A stretch of 64,000 bases of DNA from contig CAWIVS010000002.1 in NCBI GenBank assembly GCA_963839685.1, forward strand, positions 186,001-250,000. The letters are read 5' to 3'. Shown here piece by piece: positions 55,981-64,000 of the stretch. The notes beneath the pieces are model-generated. The model did no database searches. It was not told the DNA's origin and saw only the letters and a list, made by a program, of their open reading frames with translations. The DNA comes from CADEED01 sp963839685 (GTDB taxonomy: Bacteria; Pseudomonadota; Gammaproteobacteria; Steroidobacterales; Steroidobacteraceae). Position 1 is the stretch's first letter. Each line of letters starts with the position of its first letter. The position numbers were made by a program, and so were the translations under genes.

Positions 55981-58614
55981 TTGAACAGGCATAGACTTTC
56001 CAATGCCGTTTCCGCGGCGCTCGCAGGCGGCGCCACGTTGCTCGTGCCGAGCGTGCAGCGCCAGGCCGCGGTGCGCGCCGCCTGGTCCGCCGCGCAACGC
56101 GACCAGGGTCGCACGCTGTGGGCCACGCCCCGAGTCCTGACCTTCAACCAGTTTTGCGAGCGCGCCCTGGCAGAAGCGTGGGGACGCAGCGCTGAGCCCG
56201 ACCGACTGCTGCCGCCCGGTGCCGAGTGGGCGCTGCTGCGAGAGCTGCGTGGTGCGGGCGGCATGGCTGAAGCTCGTGCACTCCTGGCGGCGGTGCGCCA
56301 GCTGTACGAGTGGCGCATTCCACATTCGACCGCAGCACTCGCAGGCTCACCCGAGGGCGAAAGGCTGCTCGAAGCCCTGCAGCTGCTCGAGGGGTATTCT
56401 CGCAAGCTCGGGCGCCGTCCGTTGCGTGCCTGGCTGGGTGAACTGAAAGCCGCAGAGCACGAACTGCTCTGCGCCGGTCTGCAAGGCTCGCCGCCACTGG
56501 TCCAGCAGACGTTGCGGACGCTCGGCGCCCGTGCCGTCACCACGGGCGCGGCGACCGCTGCCATCTCCATCGCTGCGGCGCGCGATGACGACCACGAACT
56601 CGAGCTCATCGGTGCCTGGTGTCGCGCCCGGCTCGAACAGGATCCAGGCCAGCGCCTGCTGATCGTTGACGCCCGGCTGCGGCAACGGCGACGACAATAC
56701 GAACGCGTGCTTTCGCAGACCTTGTCTCCCGGAGAATGGGTGCACGGCAATGCGCGCGAGTTCTCGACTCTGTTCGCCATCGAAGGCGGTCAGCCGCTCA
56801 CGGACTTTCCGCTGGTCGCACATGCCTTGCTCACGCTACGGCTGCTGGTGGGCAGTCTGCGCTTCGATGAGCTGGTGCTCTGGCTGCGCATGCCATTTCT
56901 CGACGGCAACGATGTGTTCGCCGGCGCGGCCATCGAAGCAGCCCTGCGCAAGGGACGCAGGGTGGAATACACGGCGCCGGCGCTGTTGGCTTTCCTGGAG
57001 CGTGCGACTGGCGAAGCGGCGGCCGCGCTTGCGGCCGGGCTGCGCGAGGCGCTGGCCAGCGTCGACGGGCAAAAACGCAGCCCCGCCGAGTGGGCGACAC
57101 GGCTGCTGAATGCGCTGCGCAAGCTGGGCTGGCCTGGCACGCGACCATTGCGCAGCGACGAATTGCAGACCGTCGCCCGCGTTCAAACACTGCTGGATGA
57201 ATACGCTGCGCTGGGCGCATGGCTGGGACGAACGGATGCTGCCAGTGCTGTCGGCACGCTGAGCGACCTGGCGCGTGAACGCAGCTTCGATCCGGCCAGC
57301 GTCGCCGCGCCGGTTACCCTGTCCGACTCGCACGATGATCCCGTCGTGCATTACGACGGCATCTGGGTCGCGGGACTGGATGCCTCGCAATGGCCGCCGC
57401 CGCCGCGGCCGGACGCCTTCATTCCGCTGCGATTGCAAGTCGCAGCCGGGGTGCCCGCGGCGAGCGCCGCCGGACAGGTGCGCGTGGCGCGCAACTCGTT
57501 CGATACGTGGCGCGCCGCCACGCAGTCGCTGGTTTGCTCCTGGGCGGTTCTGGATGGAGATGCGCACCGCAGCGTCAGCCCGTTACTCGCGCGACTCGCC
57601 GCTGACGGCGAGCATTCGGACTTTCAGAGTCACGAACGCATGCCACTCGCTCGACTCGTGCGCCACGCGCAACTCGAACCGTTCGCAGACACCGCGGGAA
57701 CCGCCATCAACCTCACGACGCCAGTCCGTGGCGGCGTCAAACCACTCACATTGCAGGCGGAATGCGGCTTTCATGCCTACGGCGAAGTGCGGCTTGGTGC
57801 GGAGCGACTCGAAGCGCCAGTTCCGGGCATCGATCCACGCGAACGAGGCATGTTGCTGCACAAGGCACTCGAGCTGGTGTGGAGCAAGCTCGGCAGCTGG
57901 TTCAACCTTCACATTACCGATGAGCAGGTGCGACGGCCAACCATCCACCAGTCGGTCGAGGCGGCGGTGGCGTATGTCTATCGCGGAATCCTGCCGCCGG
58001 AACTCCAGCCGGCGGTGCGACGGGAAAGCTTCCGGCTCGAGTTGCTCATCGAGTCGCTGCTGAAACGCGAGATTGCACGCGCGCCCTTCACGATCGACAA
58101 GCTCGAAGCACGCCGCGACGTCGACATCGCCGGTGGCAGATTCCAGTTACGGATCGATCGCATCGATGCCATCGAGGGCGGTGGTTACGCCATCCTCGAC
58201 TACAAGTCAGGCGAGCCACGCTCACTGCGTTGGGACGGCGAAAAGTTCCGCGATCCGCAGTTGCTCGCCTACCTGCTGGCCGAACACGGACGCGACGTGC
58301 AGGCGTTGGCGAATGTGTCGCTCACGCGAGGGCGGGCGCGCTTCGTCGGCAAGGTGTCGCGCAGCGGGCTGTTGCCCGAAGTGAAGGGCAAGAGTCCCGC
58401 CAGGGTTCCCGCCGAGGAGCTCGATGCAACCTGGCGTGCGGAGCTCGAGCAATGGCTGCAGAGACTGGATCGACTGGCGGCGGCCTATCTTGCCGGCGAG
58501 GCGCCGGTGCAACCGGCGCCGGACGTGTGCCGCAATTGCCATCTCACCGTGTTGTGTCGTCGCGTGGATCTCGCGGCGGCCGACCTGAATCGCGCCGGGG
58601 ACGCGCATGACTGA
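55981..58614 (+). CDS. AddB-like PD-(D/E)xK nuclease/inactivated helicase
   Basis: 877 residues from TTG 55981, the first start after the aminotransferase; an open frame extends into that gene but encodes nothing sensible. The N-terminus has a helicase-like core without Walker A lysine (GGATLLVPSVQRQAAVRAAW). The C-terminus has a RecB-type nuclease domain (QLRIDRIDAIEGGGYAILDYKSGEP, then DPQLLAYLL) and an Fe-S site: CRNCHLTVLC plus a Cys in QAECGFHAYGEV. It partners with the helicase-nuclease encoded next in recombinational repair of double-strand breaks (by homology). Confidence 0.85.
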   Translation: MNRHRLSNAVSAALAGGATLLVPSVQRQAAVRAAWSAAQRDQGRTLWATPRVLTFNQFCERALAEAWGRSAEPDRLLPPGAEWALLRELRGAGGMAEARALLAAVRQLYEWRIPHSTAALAGSPEGERLLEALQLLEGYSRKLGRRPLRAWLGELKAAEHELLCAGLQGSPPLVQQTLRTLGARAVTTGAATAAISIAAARDDDHELELIGAWCRARLEQDPGQRLLIVDARLRQRRRQYERVLSQTLSPGEWVHGNAREFSTLFAIEGGQPLTDFPLVAHALLTLRLLVGSLRFDELVLWLRMPFLDGNDVFAGAAIEAALRKGRRVEYTAPALLAFLERATGEAAAALAAGLREALASVDGQKRSPAEWATRLLNALRKLGWPGTRPLRSDELQTVARVQTLLDEYAALGAWLGRTDAASAVGTLSDLARERSFDPASVAAPVTLSDSHDDPVVHYDGIWVAGLDASQWPPPPRPDAFIPLRLQVAAGVPAASAAGQVRVARNSFDTWRAATQSLVCSWAVLDGDAHRSVSPLLARLAADGEHSDFQSHERMPLARLVRHAQLEPFADTAGTAINLTTPVRGGVKPLTLQAECGFHAYGEVRLGAERLEAPVPGIDPRERGMLLHKALELVWSKLGSWFNLHITDEQVRRPTIHQSVEAAVAYVYRGILPPELQPAVRRESFRLELLIESLLKREIARAPFTIDKLEARRDVDIAGGRFQLRIDRIDAIEGGGYAILDYKSGEPRSLRWDGEKFRDPQLLAYLLAEHGRDVQALANVSLTRGRARFVGKVSRSGLLPEVKGKSPARVPAEELDATWRAELEQWLQRLDRLAAAYLAGEAPVQPAPDVCRNCHLTVLCRRVDLAAADLNRAGDAHD

Positions 58615-61600
58615 CCAGGCACTCGCCGACGCGCGCGCCCGCGATGAGGCGCTTGACCCGCACCGATCCTTCATCGTGCAGGCGCCCGCCGGCTCGGGAA
58701 AAACCACGGTACTCACGCAACGCTACCTGCGCCTGCTGACCACGGTGGAGGAGCCCGAGCAGGTACTCGCGATCACTTTCACGCGCAAGGCGGCCGGCGA
58801 AATGCGCGAACGCGTGCAAAGGGCGCTGGATGGCGGCGGCCCGGTGCGATCGGATGCCGACGCCAGGACGCTGGAGCTCGCGACCGCGGTGCGGGTGCAC
58901 GCCGCCGCGCGTGGCTGGGGGCTCGAGGACAGCACCGCGCGCCTGCGGATTCAAACCATCGACGCGTTCAACGCGTACCTCGCGAACGCAATGCCACTCA
59001 CCTCCGGCAGTGGTTTCGGGCGTGGAATTGCCGACGCTCCGGAAGATCTCTATGCGCTCGCCGCGCGCGAGACCTTGCGCCATGCCGAATCCGACGAGGA
59101 TCTGCGCCTGCCATTCGAACGCATCCTGCGCCGCCTCGACGACAGCTGGATACGGCTGGAGCGACTGATTGCCGGCATGTTGCCGCGGCGCGCTGAATGG
59201 CTGCCGAACCTGCCGCAACTTTCAGGCGAACCGCTCGTGCCGCGCATCGAGGCCAGCCTCACGGTCATCGTGCGCGAGGAACTCGAAAAGGCAGTGGCCG
59301 CGCTGCCGGCGGACTTCGTCACCCTGGCGTGCGCGGTGGCGCGCGTGGCCGCAAGAAACCGCGCCGAAGATTCCGGTGATGCGGAGAGCGCCGATCTCGC
59401 CGGGTGGCGCGACTTCGCTGGAACACTGGCGGCGCGTTGCGAAGATCTGCCGCTCTGGCGTGCGGTCAGCCGCCTGACACTCACCAGGGGCGGTGCACCA
59501 CGCTTACGATTCACGAAGGCGCTGGGGTTGCCCGCCGACGATGCCGACGCAAAGGTTCTCGGCCAGGCATTCGCACAGCTCCTCGAACGACTCGATGGGC
59601 GCCAGGTCGCCGCGCTGCAAATGATCGGGGCGCTGCCGGATCCGATCGTGCCGGAAAAAGCGCGCGGCGCGCTGGACGCGCTCGCCAAACTACTCCTGAT
59701 GGCGGCCGCGCAGCTGTCGCGCATCTTCAATGAGCAGGGCGAGTGTGATCATTCCGCAGTGGCCGGCGCGGCGCGCCAGGCGCTCACGCAGGATTTTTCG
59801 CCGACGCCGCTGGCCGAGCGGCTCGGCACGCGCATCCGGCACATCCTGGTCGATGAATTCCAGGACACTTCGCGCGACCAGTACGAGCTGTTGCGGACGC
59901 TGACACAGGACTGGTCGGAAGGCGACGGCCGCACGCTATTCGTGGTGGGCGATCCGATGCAGTCCATCTACGGATTTCGCAACGCCGAGGTGGGACGGTT
60001 CTCGACCGTGCGCGGCGCCGGCCTGGGCGCGATACGACTGCAGCCGCTCGAGCTGCGGCGCAATTTCCGTTCCGCGCCGGCGCTGGTGCACTGGTGCAAC
60101 GAAGTCTTCGCGCGCGTGTTCCCCGACGTTGACGACGTGCGGCGCAGCGCCGTGCGACATCTTTCCAGCGTCGCCGCGCGCCCGGATCTGGAAGGCAAAC
60201 ATCACCTGTACCGCGTCGATGCCGACTGTGGACCACGAGAGGAGGCCGAAGCGGCGGCGAACCTCATTGCCGGGCTGGTCCGCACCCGGCCGGACGAGAG
60301 CGTGGCCGTGCTGGCCGGCGCACGCAGCCACCTGCGCGCCATTCGCGCGGCGCTCGGCGCGCGCGACGTGCCATTCATTGGCGTGAATCTCGAACCCCTG
60401 GCCGATGTGCCGGCGGTTCGCGACCTGGAGGCGCTGGCGCGCGCGCTGGAGTCGCCGCTCGACCGCGTGGCCTGGCTGGCGGTGTTGCGGGCGCCGTTCG
60501 TCGGATTGTCCCTGGCTGATCTCACCGTGATTGCCGAGGCGGCGCGCGATTCGACCGTCGCCGCAGCGCTGAGCGGCGACATTTTCGGGTTGTCACCCGA
60601 CGGCATGGAGCGCTTGCTGCGCACCAAGGCGCTGCTCCTGTCGGGCTGGCATCAGCGTGAACTCGAACCCCGCGCCCACATGGTCGAGCGTGTCTGGCAC
60701 GCGCTTGGCGGTCCAAGCGCCTGCGCGCAGGAGTCCGAGCTTGCTACCGCCGGCCGTTTCCTGCTGGCGCTCGACGAAGAGGACCGCAAGCGCCTGCGTG
60801 GCCGGCCGCTGGATCTCGAACGCGTCATGACCCGACTGTTCGCCGAGGATTCGGCACAGCCGGGCGCGGTTTCGCTCATGACCATCCACGGCGCCAAAGG
60901 ACTCGAGTTCGACCATGTGTTCGTCGTCGGCATCGGCCTGCACAGCCGCGGCGAAGATTCGCGACTGTTGAACTGGCTCGAATTGCCGCGGGAACAAGGC
61001 GGCGATCACCTGCTGATGGCGCCCATTCGCGTGCGCGACGAGGCCGAGGAGCGCGACGAGGATGACATGATCAATCCATTCATCGAGATGCTCCATCGTG
61101 AACGGACGCGCGCGGAACGAGCGCGCCTTGCGTATGTGGCACTCACGCGCGCGCGGCGGTCCGTGCATCTGTACCTGCACCCGAAGGTCAGCGATGAAGA
61201 CGGGTCAACAACTTTCAGCGCCGACTCGCGTTCACTACTGCACAACCTGTGGCTGGCGATCGGCGATGACATGGCCTCGTTGCCGGTGATCGGCCCCGAC
61301 CCCGAGGCGCCTCCCGCAGAAGAAATCCCGCCGGCGACTACCCAGCTGCGACAGCGGCTGGTGCGACGCTTCGTGCCGCCCGCACCGCCACCCGAGGTGC
61401 TGGCAGGCGCGGACCGGGTACCGATGACGGCCGAGGACGACGACGTCGAATTCAACTGGGTGCGCCAGACCGCGCGGCGTGTCGGAACGGTGGTGCACGA
61501 GGCCCTGGAGTACTTCGGCCGCGGTGGGCTGATACCCGTGCAGCAGCTGCCGCAGCTTCGGGCACGAATTGAATCGCGACTCGAGGCGTTGGGTGTGGAC

Positions 61601-61987
61601 GGCGAGGCGGCGCGCGCCGGCGCGGAACGAGCGCTGGCCGCATTGCGCGCCACCCTCGAGGACACCCAGGGCCGATGGTTGTTTGATCCTGCCCATCGTG
61701 ATGCACAATCGGAGCTCGCGCTGACGGGAGTGCGCGCTGGCCAGATCATCAATGCCGTGATCGACCGCACCTTCGTCGACGCGCACGGCACCCGCTGGGT
61801 GGTCGACTTCAAGACCAGTCCGCACGAAGGTGGAGATCTCGCGGGCTTTCTGAATAGGGAAGCGTTGCGTTATGAAGCGCAGCTGCGGCGCTATGCCCAC
61901 CTGGCGCGCGAGCTGGGTCCCGAACCGGTGCGTGCCGGTCTGTATTTCCCGTTGCTGGCGGCGTGGCGGGAAGTGGACGTCGCCTAG
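58607..61987 (+). CDS. AddA-like UvrD-type helicase/nuclease
   Basis: 1126 residues. Superfamily 1 helicase motifs in order: Walker A IVQAPAGSGKTTVLTQRY, ITFTRKAAGEMRERV, VDEFQDTSRDQYEL, VVGDPMQSIYGFRNAEVG, MTIHGAKGLEFDHVFVVG, and LAYVALTRARRSVHL. The C-terminal RecB-family nuclease has TVVHEALEYFG, WVVDFKTSPHEGG and YEAQLRRYAHLA. It forms a two-protein end-processing machine with the AddB-like partner, whose 3' end it overlaps by 8 bp. Intact frame. Confidence 0.92.
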   Translation: MTDQALADARARDEALDPHRSFIVQAPAGSGKTTVLTQRYLRLLTTVEEPEQVLAITFTRKAAGEMRERVQRALDGGGPVRSDADARTLELATAVRVHAAARGWGLEDSTARLRIQTIDAFNAYLANAMPLTSGSGFGRGIADAPEDLYALAARETLRHAESDEDLRLPFERILRRLDDSWIRLERLIAGMLPRRAEWLPNLPQLSGEPLVPRIEASLTVIVREELEKAVAALPADFVTLACAVARVAARNRAEDSGDAESADLAGWRDFAGTLAARCEDLPLWRAVSRLTLTRGGAPRLRFTKALGLPADDADAKVLGQAFAQLLERLDGRQVAALQMIGALPDPIVPEKARGALDALAKLLLMAAAQLSRIFNEQGECDHSAVAGAARQALTQDFSPTPLAERLGTRIRHILVDEFQDTSRDQYELLRTLTQDWSEGDGRTLFVVGDPMQSIYGFRNAEVGRFSTVRGAGLGAIRLQPLELRRNFRSAPALVHWCNEVFARVFPDVDDVRRSAVRHLSSVAARPDLEGKHHLYRVDADCGPREEAEAAANLIAGLVRTRPDESVAVLAGARSHLRAIRAALGARDVPFIGVNLEPLADVPAVRDLEALARALESPLDRVAWLAVLRAPFVGLSLADLTVIAEAARDSTVAAALSGDIFGLSPDGMERLLRTKALLLSGWHQRELEPRAHMVERVWHALGGPSACAQESELATAGRFLLALDEEDRKRLRGRPLDLERVMTRLFAEDSAQPGAVSLMTIHGAKGLEFDHVFVVGIGLHSRGEDSRLLNWLELPREQGGDHLLMAPIRVRDEAEERDEDDMINPFIEMLHRERTRAERARLAYVALTRARRSVHLYLHPKVSDEDGSTTFSADSRSLLHNLWLAIGDDMASLPVIGPDPEAPPAEEIPPATTQLRQRLVRRFVPPAPPPEVLAGADRVPMTAEDDDVEFNWVRQTARRVGTVVHEALEYFGRGGLIPVQQLPQLRARIESRLEALGVDGEAARAGAERALAALRATLEDTQGRWLFDPAHRDAQSELALTGVRAGQIINAVIDRTFVDAHGTRWVVDFKTSPHEGGDLAGFLNREALRYEAQLRRYAHLARELGPEPVRAGLYFPLLAAWREVDVA

Positions 61988-62751
61988 TAAGAACCTTCAA
62001 TGCTGAACTCGCTGCGCCCGGAGGGATCGGGCTGGGCGCCGAGCGTGATTTCACGCACGATGCGTTCCGCTTCGGCGGTGCGCCCGGTGATGTAGCCCTG
62101 CACGAGCCAGGCGTTCGGTGGCGTCAGCGTCACTGTGCCGTTCACGGCGAACGGGCCACCCAGGTCGCGCAGTGTTCCGACGGCGGCACCATTGGCCGGC
62201 GCGCCACCATCGAATGTCAGCTGGTACGAACCGAGTTCCAGCGGCCGTCCGCCAACCTGGCGAAAGTCGTGCAGCTGGATGGTTCCCTGCAGCGCGCGCG
62301 GTGCGGGCCCCTCGGCCAGTTCCAGGCGCACGAACTCGGCCGTGACAGTGCCGCGCTGATCGGGCGGAAAGTGGGGCAACAAGCCCGGATCCAGCACCAG
62401 GCGAGCGTTGAGGTTGCGCAACTCGCCGACGCCCGAGAAGTTCGTATCCAGCTCGCTGCGCAGATTGACCGCGGTACCCCGCAACTCGATATCACCGCTG
62501 AGGCTGCCGGTGAGCGCGCGACCGGGTGCGAGGTTCCAGGTGGCATCACCGAGCTTTGCGCCTTGCCACTGCAATCCGAGGCATTCGCCATGCCACACCG
62601 ACCCGCCAATCTCGTGGCAGCGCACTTGCGGCGGTAGCGCCGAGGCGAGCCAGCTCGCGGGCAGATAGAGCACCAGGATGACCAGGAATACCGCGAGACC
62701 CGCGATGACGGTGAGCAGCAGCGTGCCGCGTTTCACGCCGTTGCCGCTCAA
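61984..62751 (-). CDS. gspN: Type II secretion system protein N
   Basis: 255 residues from TTG 62751, overlapping the gspM stop; GTG 62736 is possible. One N-terminal membrane helix (TLLLTVIAGLAVFLVILVLYLPASWLA) and a periplasmic beta-rich domain with VWHGECLGLQWQG and WNLAPGRALTG, typical of GspN. Last gene seen in the T2SS string; convergent with the AddA-like gene (stops overlap by 4 bp). Confidence 0.9.
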   Translation of the reverse strand: MSGNGVKRGTLLLTVIAGLAVFLVILVLYLPASWLASALPPQVRCHEIGGSVWHGECLGLQWQGAKLGDATWNLAPGRALTGSLSGDIELRGTAVNLRSELDTNFSGVGELRNLNARLVLDPGLLPHFPPDQRGTVTAEFVRLELAEGPAPRALQGTIQLHDFRQVGGRPLELGSYQLTFDGGAPANGAAVGTLRDLGGPFAVNGTVTLTPPNAWLVQGYITGRTAEAERIVREITLGAQPDPSGRSEFSIEGSY

Positions 62752-63230
62752 CCTGGCCTGAGAACGAGCCCGGCGTTCACGAGGCCGGGTTCACCCGCCG
62801 CCTCGACCTCCGCGGACTCCACGCGCACTCCATGTTGCTGTGAGAGGCGGGCGAGCCAGGCCACGATTCCGTCGAACGGAGCATGATCGAGACGCAGGCG
62901 CACGCCGCCATCACCAGTGGGCTGACTGCTGGACAGAGACTTTCCCAAGCCACTCTCGCGCGCCGACGTGTCGATCAGCACTACGATGGTGTCGGGCGTC
63001 GCCGCGTTGACGGCGGGCCCTGCGGCCTGCAGCTGCGGCATGGCGTTCTGAATGAAGGCGAGGTCGACCTGTTTCGTCGCGACCCGTACCCGCGCCTGCG
63101 AAACGCTGCCATTGAGCGGCAGGATCACACCCGCCAACACCACGACAATGGCGGCAATCCCGCCGATCAGCACGAAGTGCTGCTCGCGTTCGGCAAGGCC
63201 CCGGTACCATTTCAACAATCGCTGCATCAT
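62748..63230 (-). CDS. gspM: Type II secretion system protein M
   Basis: 160 residues. Short cytosolic lead (MMQRLLKWYRGLAEREQ), one membrane helix, and a periplasmic ferredoxin-like domain ending VRVESAEVEAAGEPGLVNAGLVLR. Part of the inner-membrane assembly platform with GspL. ATG 63230 overlaps the gspL stop (ATGA). Confidence 0.92.
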   Translation of the reverse strand: MMQRLLKWYRGLAEREQHFVLIGGIAAIVVVLAGVILPLNGSVSQARVRVATKQVDLAFIQNAMPQLQAAGPAVNAATPDTIVVLIDTSARESGLGKSLSSSQPTGDGGVRLRLDHAPFDGIVAWLARLSQQHGVRVESAEVEAAGEPGLVNAGLVLRPG

Positions 63231-64000
63231 GCGCCGGCCTTGCGGACCTGGAGCCGGCCGCGATAGTTATCGCCGTTCGCATTGCCGCCCATGATGTCTG
63301 CCTGCCAGCTGCCGGCGCGCAACTGCTGGCCGATGGCATCGAGACTGGCGGCGTCGGGCGCCGTGATGCGCAGCTCGAGCGTGCCGTCGCGGAATGTGAA
63401 GCTTTCGATGGTGGCCGAAGGCGCCGCATTACGAGCATTGGCGATGGCCGACAGGGCAGGCAGCAGGGCGCCGCCACCGCCGTCGCGAATTTCCGAAAGG
63501 CGCGCTTCGACACGCCTGCGCGCGTTCGTGGTGTTCTGCTGGCCGGGCATGGCCGCGAGGAAGCTGTCGCGGATATTCGCGTCGAGTGCCGCTTCGCTCT
63601 TGCGCAGCTGCGTGAGCTCGAAGTAACGCGCGCCCACGTGCAGGACGAACAGCGACGCCGCGAGCACCACGGCCACGCGCCAGGACTTCCAGTTGGCCTG
63701 CAGGGGCGAGGACGGCGCCAGCGCACCCTGCAGCAGGTTCACGGCGTCGCCGCTGGCAGCGGCCAGTGCCAGCACGCTCAGCGACCCGGAGGGCAACAGT
63801 TGCACCTTGACGCTGGTGAAGCGGTCGCGCAACGCGTCGACTTCGTATTGGTGCGCCTGCCACTCCTCGTGACCGGAATACAGCAGCAGTCCCAGCGGCG
63901 GCGGTTCCAGTCCCGCCACCTGCGAGACCTGGCCGGCAAGCGCCATTTCGAAAGCGTCGCGGATCGACAGGGCAGGCATCACCAGCGGCGGGCCCTCGGA
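63227..64000 (-). CDS. gspL: Type II secretion system protein L (5' end beyond window)
   Basis: The last 257 residues; the frame is open at the window edge. Visible are the end of the cytoplasmic actin-like domain, a membrane helix (WKSWRVAVVLAASLFVLHVGARYFEL), and the periplasmic ferredoxin-like domain (ESFTFRDGTLELRITAPDAASLDAIGQQL). GspL connects the GspE ATPase to GspM. Genes gspC-K are expected just outside the window. Confidence 0.9.
   Translation of the reverse strand, partial: SEGPPLVMPALSIRDAFEMALAGQVSQVAGLEPPPLGLLLYSGHEEWQAHQYEVDALRDRFTSVKVQLLPSGSLSVLALAAASGDAVNLLQGALAPSSPLQANWKSWRVAVVLAASLFVLHVGARYFELTQLRKSEAALDANIRDSFLAAMPGQQNTTNARRRVEARLSEIRDGGGGALLPALSAIANARNAAPSATIESFTFRDGTLELRITAPDAASLDAIGQQLRAGSWQADIMGGNANGDNYRGRLQVRKAGA

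Noticed and set aside
1..64000. Apparent bias of rare TTA leucine codons toward TTG-TTA-G contexts (for example at 341, 19945, 30110, 37912)
   Set aside because: Other TTA contexts also occur, and the CTAAC/GTTAG pentamer is not more frequent than base composition predicts by a rough estimate.

Overview
The window is about 64 kb of GC-rich, densely packed bacterial chromosome, with overlapping ATGA/GTGA start-stop junctions in most gene strings. The gene content suggests a gammaproteobacterium of the Xanthomonadales/Nevskiales/Steroidobacterales kind. Supporting features are a fused aspartokinase-diaminopimelate decarboxylase, bifunctional HisB and HisIE, a TrpR-like gene heading the his operon, a tonB-exbB-exbD-exbD cluster, an S-box riboswitch before metX-like/metB genes, and a type II secretion operon. 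The taxonomic placement is inference. I see no mobile elements, CRISPR arrays, rRNA or tRNA genes.

Layout. 1-8.4 kb: a catabolic-looking set (MFS transporter, TIM-barrel isomerase, Tat-exported amidohydrolase, SnoaL-like protein, alpha/beta hydrolase, two overlapping glutathione transferases), then apt and an L,D-transpeptidase. 8.4-12.8 kb: a large membrane protein with a spermidine-synthase-like domain, divergent from a SAM hydrolase, then a small acidic protein. 12.8-17.4 kb: lysAC and two paralogous membrane-anchored coiled-coil proteins. 17.5-24.9 kb: a complete his operon on the minus strand (trpR-like, hisG, D, C, B, H, A, F, IE). 24.9-27.4 kb: a divergent SAM-I riboswitch controlling a homoserine acyltransferase and cystathionine gamma-synthase. 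27.4-29.1 kb: an exported SDR-fold protein and a DUF899 protein. 29.3-36.1 kb: ilvC-leuA-ilvE-leuC-leuD-leuB on the minus strand behind a leader-peptide attenuator. 36.2-40.6 kb: aminopeptidase, MFS transporter, ilvD. 40.8-46.0 kb: TonB energy-transduction genes with two paralogous periplasmic TPR proteins. 46-51 kb: acyl-CoA metabolism (CoA transferase, HMG-CoA lyase, ETF), an ankyrin lipoprotein and a peroxiredoxin. 51-54.6 kb: peptide-type ABC transporter without a binding protein. 54.7-62 kb: aminotransferase and an AddB/AddA-like nuclease-helicase pair. 62-64 kb: gspN, gspM and the 3' part of gspL.

The window is dominated by amino-acid biosynthesis (Lys, His, Met, Ile/Val/Leu). Each major pathway shows its own recognisable control signal: a TrpR-type operator for his, a riboswitch for met, and leader-peptide attenuation for ilv-leu.

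A major caveat is that about 25 one-base indels interrupt otherwise well-conserved genes (lysAC, hisD, hisA, hisIE, metB, tonB, exbD2, both TPR genes and others). Most are one extra base, often in a short homopolymer, and correcting them restores family-typical lengths. I treat them as probable sequence errors and give full-length gene spans, naming the site of each frame break.
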